Assembly (NCBI RefSeq): GCF_043769475.1
Contig: NZ_CP171729.1
Span: forward strand, 2,604,001-2,668,000
Reading direction: 5' to 3'
Length of the DNA: 64,000 nucleotides
From: Allomesorhizobium sp043769475
GTDB lineage: Bacteria; Pseudomonadota; Alphaproteobacteria; Rhizobiales; Rhizobiaceae
Shown: piece after piece, positions 32,980 through 42,357 of the stretch
Numbering within the stretch: position 1 is the stretch's first letter
Layout: each line of letters starts with the position of its first letter
Notes under the pieces: generated by a model
Seen by the model: the letters and a program-made list of their open reading frames with translations, nothing else
Told to the model about the DNA's origin: nothing
Database searches by the model: none
Program-made: the position numbers and the translations under genes

Positions 32980-34013
32980 CCGCTTCCGCAGCCCGCGTCC
33001 CCTGCACCGTCGTCACCGGCTTCCTCGGCGCCGGCAAGACCACGCTGATCCGCCACATCCTCGAAAACGCCAACGGAAGGCGGCTGGCCATCATCGTCAA
33101 CGAGTTCGGCGATATCGGCATCGACGGCGAAATCCTCAAAGGCTGCGGCATCGATGCCTGCCCGGAGGAAAACATCGTCGAACTGGCCAATGGCTGCCTC
33201 TGCTGCACGGTCGCGGACGATTTCGTGCCGGCGCTCGACCAGATCCTGGCGCTGGAGCCGAAAGTCGACCACATCATCATCGAGACCTCCGGCCTCGCTC
33301 TGCCGAAGCCGCTGGTCCAGGCATTCCAGTGGCCGTCGGTGAAAAGCCGCGTCACCGTCGACGGCGTCGTAGCCGTGGTCGACGGCCCGGCGCTTGCCGC
33401 CGGCAAGGTCGCCTCCGACCTCGACGCGTTGCAGGCACAGCGCGTAAGCGACGATTCCCTCGACCACGACGATCCGGTCGAGGAGGTGTTCGAGGATCAG
33501 ATCGCCTGCGCCGATCTCGTCATCCTCTCCAAGAGCGACCTGCTCGATGACGCTGGCAGCGCCCGCGCTCACGCCGTGATCGGCGAACATCTCGCGCGCT
33601 CGGTCAAGATCGTCCCGACCTCGCAGGGCAAGGTCGATCCATCAGTGCTGCTCGGCATGGGGCTCGCCGTCGAAGACGACATCGAGAACCGCAAGACCAA
33701 TCACGACGGCGAACTCGACCATGAGCATGACGATTTCGACAGTTTTATCGTCGAGCTTCCGGCGGTCTCCAACCCCGACGACCTTGCAAAGCGCGTCGCT
33801 GCCGCTGCCGACGAGGAGAATGTGCTTCGGGTAAAAGGCTTCGTCGATGTCGGCGGCAAGCCGATGCGGCTCCTGGTCCAGGCCGTCGGCGCCCGTGTGA
33901 ACCATTATTACGATCGCGCCTGGACCGCCGACGACGACCGCCGCTCACGGCTGGTTGTGATTGGGTTGAAGGGGCTAAACCGCGGCGCCATCGAGCAGAT
34001 TCTGGCGGGATAG
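32976..34013 (+). CDS. cobW: CobW, GTP-dependent metallochaperone of cobalamin biosynthesis
   Basis: 345 residues, G3E GTPase of the COG0523/CobW family, which loads cobalt into the CobNST chelatase. Seen: Walker A GFLGAGKTTLIRH, metal motif CLCCTV within LANGCLCCTVADD, the base-recognition segment LSKSDLL, and a charged, His/Asp-rich stretch (NHDGELDHEHDDFDSF) likely to bind metal. The C-terminal CobW domain ends ...LNRGAIEQILAG. It overlaps the DUF1636 gene and precedes cobN by 10 bases. Confidence 0.95.
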   Translation: MTASAARVPCTVVTGFLGAGKTTLIRHILENANGRRLAIIVNEFGDIGIDGEILKGCGIDACPEENIVELANGCLCCTVADDFVPALDQILALEPKVDHIIIETSGLALPKPLVQAFQWPSVKSRVTVDGVVAVVDGPALAAGKVASDLDALQAQRVSDDSLDHDDPVEEVFEDQIACADLVILSKSDLLDDAGSARAHAVIGEHLARSVKIVPTSQGKVDPSVLLGMGLAVEDDIENRKTNHDGELDHEHDDFDSFIVELPAVSNPDDLAKRVAAAADEENVLRVKGFVDVGGKPMRLLVQAVGARVNHYYDRAWTADDDRRSRLVVIGLKGLNRGAIEQILAG

Positions 34014-34625
34014 AAGCTCGGCCATGCACATACTGACCACGACATCCGCCTCGCTAGACGATCTCGTGGAGCCTGTCGATCTGCGGCAGACGCCCGCGGA
34101 TATCGTGGCGTTGTCCTTTACGGACAGCGATCTGGCAGGGCTGGCGGCAGCGTGGAAAGCCGACGCTGCAAACTTGCCCTCGATGCGGCTGGCGGCACTG
34201 CGCGACCTGCGCCATCCCATGTCCGTCGATCTCTGGATCGACAGCGTCGCCGCCCACGCGAAAATCATCCTGGTGCGCATTCTCGGCGGCTACGACTGGT
34301 GGCGCTACGGCTGCGACCGGCTTGCTGCCATCGCCCGGGAGAAAGGCGTCAAGCTGGCGCTGCTGCCCGGCGAATGCCGCGACGAGGATCTCCGCCTCAT
34401 CGAATGCTCGACCCTGCCGCGCGTCGAACTCGACGCCCTGCTCGGCTATTTCCGCGAGGGCGGCCCCGAAAACATGCGCGGCCTTGTGCAACGGCTATCG
34501 GCGCTCGCCGGCGGCGATGCCGTAGCGAGTGCGCCGGTTTCGGTGCCGAAAGCCGGGTTTTATGATCCGGGAAAAGGGGTTATGAATAACGCGGATGCCT
34601 TTTTCACTGAAGGCGCCCCTTTGCA

Positions 34626-34797
34626 CCCCCCCTCTGTCCTGCCGGACATCTCCCCCTCAAGGGGGCAGATCAGCCGGCCGGAATGTCGGCTCTCCTTCTC
34701 CATTGAAAGCGCAGCATGCATTGAAGATTGGCGAAAACGCCAATGAAGGCCCAATCTCCCCCCTTGAGGGGGAGATGTCCGGCAGGACAGAGGGGGG
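34626..34797. repeat. Palindromic repeat element, family B, inside cobN
   Basis: A 172-base element with ~44-base terminal inverted repeats that differ at one position plus one extra C. The outer end reads CCCCCCTCTGTCCTGCCGGA, and each arm has an inner stem CTCCCCCTCAAGGGGG. The central ~80 bases include TTGGCGAAA (34728-34736). Without the extra C its length is 171, a multiple of 3, and both flanks of cobN stay in one frame. Same family as 38491-38663. Confidence 0.9.
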
Positions 34798-35690
34798 TCG
34801 GTACAGAACCGAGCGCAGCGGTGGAGATAACCTTTCACTTGATCCCACGCCCGTCATCCCCATCCTCTTCTACCGCTCGATGCTGCTCGCCGCCGACGTC
34901 GCCCCCATCGACGCGCTGGTCGAAGCCTTGCGCGAACGAGGCATGGCCCCCGTTCCGATCTTCGTCTCCAGCCTGAAAGACCCGGCCTCCCTCGCCTTCG
35001 TCGAAACCGCCCTCGCCGACCTCGCGCCCTCCGCAATCGTCACCGCAACCGCCTTCGCGACCGGCGCCGAACCCGGCGTCGAGACGCTGTTCGACCGCGC
35101 CGGCGTTCCCGTCTTCCAAGTCATCGTCGCGACGACCCGGCGCGAGGCGTGGGCGGAAAGCCAGCGCGGCCTCGCCCCGGCCGACCTGGCAATGCATGTC
35201 GTGATGCCCGAACTCGACGGCCGCATCCTCGCCGGCGCCATCGCCTTTAAGGCCGAGACCGAAGCGGACGCCGCCCTCACCTTCAAGGCCTTCGCAAACC
35301 GTCCCGAGCCGGACCGGGTGGCCCAAGTCGCCGACCGGATCGCAGCCTTCAGCCGCCTGCAGCGCACACCGCGCGCCGAGCGGAAGATCGCGGTGCTAAT
35401 CCCGGACTACCCCAGCGCGCCCGGCCGCACCGGCTATGCCGTCGGCCTCGACGTGCCGGCAAGCGTGCTCGCCATGCTGCACGACCTGAGGAAACAGGGT
35501 TATTGCGTTGAAGGAATTCCGGAAAATTCTCGCGCGCTGCTGGACCGTTTGAACGTCGGCGGCCACGGATTAAGTCTCGAAGATTACACTTTGCTGTCCG
35601 CCGATTTACCCGCCGAAGCGCGCAAGTCCGTGGAAGGCGCATGGGGCAAGGCGGAGGTTGGGATAATTGATGACCCTGATGTGTCGCGCC

Positions 35691-35816
35691 GCCCCTCATC
35701 CCCCTGCCGGGACCTTCTCCCCGTAAACGGGGAGAAGGAGGCTGGCCGCGACGCCCCCGCTTCCCCTTCTCCCCGTCACTATACGGGGAGAAGGTCCCGG
35801 CAGGGGGATGAGGGGC
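35691..35816. repeat. Palindromic repeat element, family A, in frame inside cobN
   Basis: 126 bases (42 codons) with a perfect 34-base terminal inverted repeat (outer end GCCCCTCATCCCCCTGCCGG). Each arm also folds on itself: CCTTCTCCCCGT/ACGGGGAGAAGG with loops of 2 and 6 bases. It contributes a Pro/Arg/Gly/Ser-rich peptide between the conserved CobN blocks EGAWGKAEVGIIDDPDV and FRAATFGNIIVALAPDRGR. Confidence 0.92.
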
Positions 35817-37788
35817 AGCGTGGCGATCTCAGCAGCGAGGCTCAAGACCGTTGCAGCGAAGACATCCGGTTTCCCTTCCGCGCCGCCACGTTCGGCAACA
35901 TCATCGTCGCCCTCGCCCCGGATCGCGGGCGTTCGGCCGACCGCCGCGCCGACTATCACGACCCGACCCTGCCGCCGAGCCACGCGCTGCTCGCCTTCGG
36001 CCTATGGCTGCGCAAATCGCTCGGCATCCACGCCATCGTCCATGTCGGAGCGCACGGCACGCTGGAATGGCTGCCGGGCAAGACGGTCGCCCTGAGCAGC
36101 GCCTGCTTCCCCGAAATTGTCACCGGCCTCCTGCCCGTCATCTATCCTTTCATCGTATCGAACCCGGGCGAAGCAGCGCAGGCCAAGCGGCGAATCGCGG
36201 CCGTCACCCTCGGTCATCTGCCGCCGCCGCTGGCGGATGCCGGTCTTGACGAAAACCAGCAGAAGCTGGAGCGGTTGGTCGACGAATACGCGCAGGCCGA
36301 CGGCCTCGATCGTCGCCGCCGCGACCGCCTCGCAAAACTGATCGTCGAAACTGCCGCCAAGACCGGCCTCGCCGCCGAAGCCGGCGTGGCGAAAACCGAC
36401 GCGCCGGACGAGGCGCTGCGCCGCATCGATGCCTGGCTCTGCGATCTCAAGGATTTCGCCATCAAGGATGGCCTGCATGTCTATGGCCGCGCCGCCGATG
36501 ACGAGCCGGACGCAATTCGCCGCCAAAGCGCCGCTGCCGAGCGCGGCGCGCTGATCGCAGCGCTCGACGGCCGCCACATCACTGCTGGTCCGGCCGGCGC
36601 GCCGGCGCGTGGCCGCACCGACGTGCTGCCGACCGGCCGCAATCTGTTCACCGCCGACCCGCGCACGATGCCGACGCCGACCGCCTTCGACCTCGGCCGC
36701 GCCGCCGCCGGGGAGATGCTGCGCCGCTACCTGCAGGATCACGGCGACTGGCCGCGCTCGCTGGTCATCGACCTATGGGGCAGCGCGTCGCTGCGCACCG
36801 GCGGTGAGGAAATCGCCCAGGGCCTGTTCCTCATGGGCTGCCGCCCGCAATGGGATTCTGCGACCGGCCGCGTCACCGGCATCGAGGTGCTGCCGCCGGC
36901 GACGGTCGGCCGGCCTCGCGTCGACGTCACCTGGCGCATTTCCGGCCTGTTCCGCGACATGTTCCCGACCCAGATCGCGCTGATCGACGCGGCCGCCGCC
37001 GCCGTTGCCACGCGCGACGAGGAGGCTTCCGAAAACCCGCTCGCCGCCGAAGCCCGCGTCACCGGAAAGGCGCCTTCGCGCATTTTCGGCTCCTCCCCCG
37101 GCACATATGGCGCCGGCACCGAGGATATGCTGGCGCGCGGCGACTGGCAGACGCGCGAGGAAATCGGCCGCGCCTATCTGGAAGCCACTTCGCACGCCTA
37201 CGGCGGCGCCGGCGGCGAAGGCATCGCCGCGCCCGGCGCATTCGCCGCCCGAATCGCCGAGGCCGACCTCCTGGTGCACACGGGCGACGACCCCGGCCGC
37301 GATATTCTCGAAGGCTCGGCAGATGTCGCCTTCATCGGCGGCTTTTCGGCCGCACTCGCGGCGTTGGGCAAGAACGCCGACGTCATCGTGCTCGACACCA
37401 CCGATCCGGCGCGCCCGCGCCCCCGCTCGATCACCGAAGCCGTGGCCCGCGTCGTCCGCGCCCGCGCCACCAACCCGCGCTTCATCGACGGCCAGATGCG
37501 GCACGGCCCGCGCGGCGCATCCGAATTCGCCGAGACCGTCGACCGGCTGGTCGGCTTTGCCGAAACCACCAACGCCATTCCCGGCGCCCTTATCGAGGCG
37601 GTCCACGACGCCTATCTCGGCAACGAAAAAGTCCGCGCCTTCATCCTGCGCGAGAACCCGGCCGCGGCGAAGGTGATCGCCGAACGCTTCGCCTCGGCGC
37701 GCCGCCGCGGCCTGTGGCACCCGCTGCGCAATTCCATCGACGACGACCTCGCGGCCCTGATCGCCGAGGCCCAAGCGCTGGAGGCGGC

Positions 37789-39330
37789 ATGACCTTCTCC
37801 CGCCGCGGCGCCTGCCCAGCACTGTCCGCGCCGATGCAGACCGGCGACGGCCTGCTCGTTCGCCTCAACCCGGTCGCTGGAGGCGTTTCCCCGAACGCGC
37901 TGATCGGCTTGTGCGAATCGGCTGCGCGCCAGGGCAACGGCGTCGTGGAAGTCACCGCGCGCGGCAGCCTGCAGATACGCGGCCTGACCGCCGAATCCGC
38001 CCCGCTTCTGGCCGCCGAAGTCGATGCGCTCGGCATTGCCGTACACACCGCAGTTCCCGTCGAGACCGGGCCGCTGGCCGGGCTCGACCCGGACGAAATA
38101 GCCGACCCGCGCCCGCTGGCCGAGCGCATCCGCGCGGGCATCGAGGCTGCCGGCCTGGGAAACCGGCTCGGCCCGAAGGTTTCTATCGTGGTCGATGGTC
38201 GCGGGCGGCTGGCGATGGACACCGTGCTGGCGGATGTCAGGCTGGTCGCCGAAGGGCGCGACACGCGGACCAAGCGACAAGGTGCTCGTCCTCTCTGGCG
38301 TCTTTCCGTTGCAGGCGACGGCCGCACGGCGAGCCCGCTTGTACTATTGCCGGAGACTACCGCCGCAGATGCTACGCTTGCGATCCTCGCCGCCATCGCA
38401 GCGCTTGGACGGGAGGGGCGTGCGAGAGATATCGAGTCTAAGCGTTTGGCCAGCTTGACGCTGGCGTCAAAAGGTTCGCGCTCGACGTTGCCCCCTCTGT
38501 CCTGCCGGATATCTCCCCCGCAAAGGGGGAGACTAGCAGCGTCGACGTCCCTGCTACTCTCGTGGCTGAGCCCAATCTTGCTGATGCGTTCAACGTTGGC
38601 GAAAGCGGAAGCGACAGCGCGATCTCCCCCGCGTGGGGGAGATGGCCGGCAGGCCAGAGGGGGCAATGTCGGGCGCGAGCATCTGCAAGGTTTCTCCGCC
38701 GTTCCTCTCGGCATCTTCCCCCTTACCGAAAACCAATACGCTATCGCCATCGCCCTGCCCTTCGGCAGCGTGCCGGCCGACAAACTGATCGCATTGGCAA
38801 ACACCGCCGCCTCGCTCGGCGCCTCCGAAATCCGTTTCGCACCGCAACGCACTTTGCTCGTCCTCGGCCTTTCCGAACCCGCCTGCGCCGAACTCCGGAG
38901 CGCCGCCGCATCGCTCGGCTTCGTCACCGATCCCGCCGACCCGCGCACCAAAATCGCCGCCTGCCCTGGCGCGCCGGCCTGCGCGTCCGGCCACATCGCC
39001 ACGCGAAAGATCGCCGAAGAGATCGCCAAAGAGGCCGGCGACATTTTTGACCCAACCTTCTCCCTCCACGTTTCGGGCTGCGCCAAGGGCTGCGCCCATC
39101 CGGCCGAAGCATCGCTGACGCTGGTCGGCGGTGAAAAAGGAGCCGGACTTGTCGTTTCGGGAACGGCCAAAGGGCTTCCGGCTGCCTACACGCTGGGCTA
39201 TGAAGCCGCGCGCGGCTTCGGCCGGGTCGCCGCACTTCTCCGCAATCAGCGCCAGCCGGGAGAAACCACCGCGTCCTGTGTAGCGCGGCTGGGTGAAACC
39301 CGGGTCGCGGCAGTGTTTCAGCAAGGATAA
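37789..39330 (+). CDS. cobG: Precorrin-3B synthase CobG, with an in-frame repeat insertion
   Basis: 513 residues from the ATG overlapping the cobN stop. CobG is the oxygen-dependent monooxygenase of the aerobic pathway, an iron-sulfur protein of the sulfite/nitrite reductase fold, converting precorrin-3A to 3B. The two ferredoxin-like half-domains are seen (RLNPVAGGVSPNALIGLCES...ITEVTARGSLQIRGL type; and QYAIAIALPFGSVPADKLIALA). The cluster ligands are in KIAACPGAPACASG and HVSGCAKGCAHP. Between the halves, residues ~235-292 are encoded by the repeat at 38491-38663 and have no counterpart in the family. The open frame continues upstream of the ATG, inside cobN, and is not coding there. Confidence 0.92.
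   Translation: MTFSRRGACPALSAPMQTGDGLLVRLNPVAGGVSPNALIGLCESAARQGNGVVEVTARGSLQIRGLTAESAPLLAAEVDALGIAVHTAVPVETGPLAGLDPDEIADPRPLAERIRAGIEAAGLGNRLGPKVSIVVDGRGRLAMDTVLADVRLVAEGRDTRTKRQGARPLWRLSVAGDGRTASPLVLLPETTAADATLAILAAIAALGREGRARDIESKRLASLTLASKGSRSTLPPLSCRISPPQRGRLAASTSLLLSWLSPILLMRSTLAKAEATARSPPRGGDGRQARGGNVGREHLQGFSAVPLGIFPLTENQYAIAIALPFGSVPADKLIALANTAASLGASEIRFAPQRTLLVLGLSEPACAELRSAAASLGFVTDPADPRTKIAACPGAPACASGHIATRKIAEEIAKEAGDIFDPTFSLHVSGCAKGCAHPAEASLTLVGGEKGAGLVVSGTAKGLPAAYTLGYEAARGFGRVAALLRNQRQPGETTASCVARLGETRVAAVFQQG
38491..38663. repeat. Palindromic repeat element, family B, inside cobG
   Basis: 173 bases. Left arm begins CCCCCTCTGTCCTGCCGGAT with stem CTCCCCCGCAAAGGGGGAG; right arm has CTCCCCCGCGTGGGGGAG and ends GCCAGAGGGGG. 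The centre carries TTGGCGAAA (38596-38604). The cobG frame is open through it and on both sides. Confidence 0.9.
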
Positions 39331-39332
39331 AG

Positions 39333-39965
39333 ATGGCCGAGTACGAATACATTCACGACGGCACGGCGATCTATGAGCGCTCGTTTGCGATCATCCGCGA
39401 CGAGGCCGATCTTAGCCGGTTTTCCGAGGTCGAAGCCGACGTGGCCGTGCGCATGGTGCATGCCTGCGGGCTCGTCGAAGCGGCGCAACACTTTGTTTTC
39501 TCTGAAGGATTTGTGGACGTGGCGCGAAATGCCCTGCTGGCCGGCGCGCCGATCTTCTGCGATGCCGAGATGGTCGTGCGCGGCATAACCCGTACGCGCC
39601 TGCCGGCTGACAACGAGGTTATCTGCACACTTCGCGACCCGCAAACCGCTGAAATCGCAAGGGAAATCGGCAACACCCGCTCGGCTGCCGCGATGCGGCT
39701 CTGGGGCGAGCGCATGGCGGGCTCGGTGGTTGCCATCGGCAATGCTCCGACGGCCCTGTTTTACCTGCTGGAAATGCTGCGCGACGGCGCGCCGAAGCCG
39801 GCGGCGATCATCGGCATGCCCGTTGGCTTCGTCGGCGCGGCCGAATCCAAGGATGCGCTGGCCGAAAATTCCTACGGCGTGCCCTATGCCATCGTGCGCG
39901 GCCGTCTTGGCGGCAGCGCCATCACGGCTGCGGCCGTCAATGCACTAGCGAGGCCAGGCCTTTGA
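39333..39965 (+). CDS. cobH: Precorrin-8X methylmutase
   Basis: 210 residues. It moves the C-11 methyl group of precorrin-8 to C-12, giving hydrogenobyrinic acid. The catalytic histidine is in VRMVHACGLVEAA (residue 43). Other segments: GAPIFCDAEMVVRGITRTRLP, NTRSAAAMRLW, and AIGNAPTALFYLLEML. It begins 2 bases after cobG and ends touching cobI. Confidence 0.96.
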   Translation: MAEYEYIHDGTAIYERSFAIIRDEADLSRFSEVEADVAVRMVHACGLVEAAQHFVFSEGFVDVARNALLAGAPIFCDAEMVVRGITRTRLPADNEVICTLRDPQTAEIAREIGNTRSAAAMRLWGERMAGSVVAIGNAPTALFYLLEMLRDGAPKPAAIIGMPVGFVGAAESKDALAENSYGVPYAIVRGRLGGSAITAAAVNALARPGL

Positions 39966-39967
39966 AT

Positions 39968-40699
39968 ATGCAAGCAAAAGGCCGGCTGGTCGGCGTCGGC
40001 ACCGGGCCCGGCGACCCCGAACTTTTGACCGTGAAAGCGGTGCGCGCGCTGGCCGAGGCTGACGTGGTCGCGCATTTTTCGAAGCGCGGCAGCAACGGCA
40101 ATGCGCGCGCCATCGTCGGCGCGCACCTGCGTCCGGAGTGCATAGAATTGCCGCTCGTCTATCCCGTCACAACGGAAATAGACAAGGATCACAACGACTA
40201 CCGCTCCGCGATAGCCGATTTCTACGAGGAATCTGCCGGCAAAGTCGCGGAACACCTCGAAGCCGGCAGAATGGTCGCGGTTCTGTCGGAAGGCGACCCG
40301 CTTTTCTATGGGTCGTACATGCACCTTCACGTGCGCCTCGCCGATCGCTTCCCGACCGAGGTCATTCCGGGCGTCACCGCCATGTCGGGCTGCTGGTCGC
40401 AGGCCGGCTTGCCGATCGTGCAGGGCGACGACGTGCTCTCCGTTCTGCCGGGCACGATGAGCGAATTCGAGCTGACTCGACGTCTTGCCGATACGGACGC
40501 TGCTGTCTTCATGAAGGTCGGGCGCAACCTGCCGAAAATCCGGCGGGCGCTCAACGCGACCGGCAAGCTCGCCCGCGCGATCTATGTCGAGCGCGGCACG
40601 ATGGCCAACACCGCTTCGATGCCGCTGGCCGACAAAGCGGACGACGATGCGCCCTATTTCTCGATCGTGCTGGTTGCCGGCTGGGCGGGGCGGCAATGA
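39968..40699 (+). CDS. cobI: Precorrin-2 C20-methyltransferase
   Basis: 243 residues from the ATG at 39968; a TTG at 39962 overlapping the cobH stop is in frame and possible. It methylates C-20 of precorrin-2 using SAM. The tetrapyrrole methylase fold is clear: GVGTGPGDPELLTVKAVRAL, VLSEGDPLFYGSYMHL (GDP loop), IPGVTAMSGCWSQAGLP. It overlaps cobJ by ATGA. Confidence 0.95.
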   Translation: MQAKGRLVGVGTGPGDPELLTVKAVRALAEADVVAHFSKRGSNGNARAIVGAHLRPECIELPLVYPVTTEIDKDHNDYRSAIADFYEESAGKVAEHLEAGRMVAVLSEGDPLFYGSYMHLHVRLADRFPTEVIPGVTAMSGCWSQAGLPIVQGDDVLSVLPGTMSEFELTRRLADTDAAVFMKVGRNLPKIRRALNATGKLARAIYVERGTMANTASMPLADKADDDAPYFSIVLVAGWAGRQ

Positions 40700-41460
40700 G
40701 CGGAAAGATCTTCGTCATCGGGCTCGGCCCCGGCAATGCCGACCAGATCACGCCGCAGGCGAGCCGGGCGGCGGCGGAGGCCGAATTCTTCTTCGGCTAC
40801 GGACCCTATGTCGACCGGCTTGAACTTCGCCCGGACCAGACCCGCATAGCATCCGACAATCGCGAGGAGCTTTCACGGGCCAAGGCCGCGCTGGAGAAAG
40901 CGGCCGAGGGGGTGAAGGTCGCCGTCGTCTCGGGCGGCGATCCCGGCGTCTTCGCCATGGCCGCAGCCGTTTGCGAGGCGATCGAGGCCGGGCCAAAAGA
41001 ATGGCGCGACATCGACCTGACCGTGGTACCGGGCGTGACCGCGATGCTCGCGGTCGCTGCCCGCATCGGTGCCCCGCTCGGCCATGATTTCTGCGCGATT
41101 TCGCTGTCGGACAATCTGAAGCCGTGGGACCTGATCGAGAAGCGCCTGCAGGCTGCCGCCGGCGCTGGTTTCGTGATCGCGCTCTACAACCCGATCAGCA
41201 AGGCGCGCCCCTGGCAGCTTGGCCGCGCCTTCGAAACTTTGCGCGGCATCCTGCCTACAACAACACCCGTCATCTTCGGCCGCGCCGCCGGCCGCCCCGA
41301 CGAGCGGATCGAAGTGTTTCCACTGTCGAAGGCCGATCCGGAAAAAGCCGATATGGCGACCTGCGTCATCATCGGCTCGCCAGAGACAAAAATCATCGAA
41401 CGCGGCGAGCGGCCCGCTTTGGTCTATACGCCACGTTTTTCGGCTGGATCCAGCCAATGA
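40696..41460 (+). CDS. cobJ: Precorrin-3B C17-methyltransferase
   Basis: 254 residues. It methylates C-17 and drives ring contraction to precorrin-4. Motifs: FVIGLGPGNADQITPQA, VAVVSGGDPGVFAMA, VVPGVTAMLAVAARIGAPLGHDF and FVIALYNPISKARPWQL. Its 3' end overlaps the convergent cobK by 37 bases. Confidence 0.95.
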   Translation: MSGKIFVIGLGPGNADQITPQASRAAAEAEFFFGYGPYVDRLELRPDQTRIASDNREELSRAKAALEKAAEGVKVAVVSGGDPGVFAMAAAVCEAIEAGPKEWRDIDLTVVPGVTAMLAVAARIGAPLGHDFCAISLSDNLKPWDLIEKRLQAAAGAGFVIALYNPISKARPWQLGRAFETLRGILPTTTPVIFGRAAGRPDERIEVFPLSKADPEKADMATCVIIGSPETKIIERGERPALVYTPRFSAGSSQ

Positions 41461-42191
41461 TCGACTTTTCCCAGAAGCTCCTCGACGCTCGCCGCGGCCG
41501 GTACGTCCGGCAGCACCGGCCTGCGGAACAGGATCACCTCGATGCCAAGCTTTCGCGCCGCGGCGATCTTGCCGTACGTGGCGCTGCCGCCGCTGTTTTT
41601 TGCGACGATGGCGTCGATGCGGTGGGTTTTCAGCAATTCAAGCTCATCCGCCTCGGCGAACGGCCCGCGTGCCAGAATGTAGGTCGCGTCGGGCACGTCG
41701 AGCGGCGGCTCGACCGGATCGACGCTGCGTATGACATAGGCGTGCTGCGGCGCCGCCGCGAATTCGGCGATCTCCTGCCGGCCGAGCGCCAGAAAGACTT
41801 TTCGCGGCGCGGTCCCGAGCGCTTGCACCGCCTCCGCCGCATCGGCGACCAGCGTCCAGCGGTCGCCTGCGGCCGGCTCCCATGCGGGACGCCGGAGCGC
41901 CAGTATCGGAACATTCGCCAGCAGCGCCGCCTCGGCGGCGTTGCGCGAAATGTTCGCGGCATATGGATGCGTGGCGTCGATCAGCAGATTTATTTGCTCC
42001 TGGCGCAGATATGCGGCCAGACCTTCCATCCCGCCAAAGCCGCCGCTGCGGGTCGGGACGCCTTGCGGGACAGGACTTTCGGTGCGTCCGGCCAGCGACA
42101 GGGTGACAGCGAGATCGCCGCGCTGCGCGAGCTTTCCGGCCAGTTGCCGCGCTTCGGTGGTTCCGCCGAGGATGAGGATTTTTTGGAGCAT
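41424..42191 (-). CDS. cobK: Precorrin-6A reductase
   Basis: 255 residues. NADPH-dependent reduction of precorrin-6A to 6B. N-terminus KILILGGTTEARQLAGKLAQ (nucleotide loop), then GGFGGMEGLAAYL, LLIDATHPYAANIS, and C-terminal VAKNSGGSATYGKIAAARKLG. It is one of two cob genes here on the minus strand and overlaps the end of cobJ. Confidence 0.95.
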   Translation of the reverse strand: MLQKILILGGTTEARQLAGKLAQRGDLAVTLSLAGRTESPVPQGVPTRSGGFGGMEGLAAYLRQEQINLLIDATHPYAANISRNAAEAALLANVPILALRRPAWEPAAGDRWTLVADAAEAVQALGTAPRKVFLALGRQEIAEFAAAPQHAYVIRSVDPVEPPLDVPDATYILARGPFAEADELELLKTHRIDAIVAKNSGGSATYGKIAAARKLGIEVILFRRPVLPDVPAAASVEELLGKVDHWLDPAEKRGV

Positions 42192-42278
42192 GCGCAGATG
42201 CGTTCGTTGAATTTCGTCGCCCTGCCTTACCCGCTTCAGGACGCCACGTCAGCGAAAACAGTTAAGGCCGAACGTTTA

Positions 42279-42325
42279 GCACCCCCTCACCGTCCGCTTC
42301 GCGGCGAAGCGGACGGAGTGGGGGC
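42279..42325. repeat. Imperfect palindrome between cobK and cobL
   Basis: CGTCCGCTTCGC pairs with GCGAAGCGGACG, flanked by CCCCCTCAC and GAGTGGGGG. It lies in the divergent cobK/cobL gap. Its C-rich ends recall the family A and B elements, but the core differs. Confidence 0.7.
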
Positions 42326-42357
42326 TCTTAAAGCTGCACGACCGGTTGCGGCCTGAG

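Larger units (their letters stand above)
34024..37792 (+). pseudogene. cobN: Cobaltochelatase subunit CobN (frameshifted as written, with two repeat insertions)
   Basis: CobN is the large catalytic subunit that inserts cobalt into hydrogenobyrinate a,c-diamide. The N-terminal part is open from the ATG at 34024 (LRQTPADIVALSFTDSDLAG...LRDLRHPMSVDLWIDS...) to a stop at 34746. The rest continues in the next frame to 37792 (VHVGAHGTLEWLPGKTVALS, YPFIVSNPGEAAQAKRR, SPGTYGAGTEDML). The two frames join exactly if one C is removed from a C7 run at 34626-34632; the partner arm of the same repeat has six. The repaired protein would be 1255 residues. Two repeat elements (34626-34797 and 35691-35816) add about 57 and 42 residues between conserved blocks. 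Either the gene is broken, the two halves are made separately, or the base is an error. Confidence 0.85.

Noticed and set aside
36850..37788. Upstream extension of the cobG frame
   Set aside because: It lies wholly within cobN in another frame and is Arg-rich; the ATG at 37789 with ATGA overlap is the family start.
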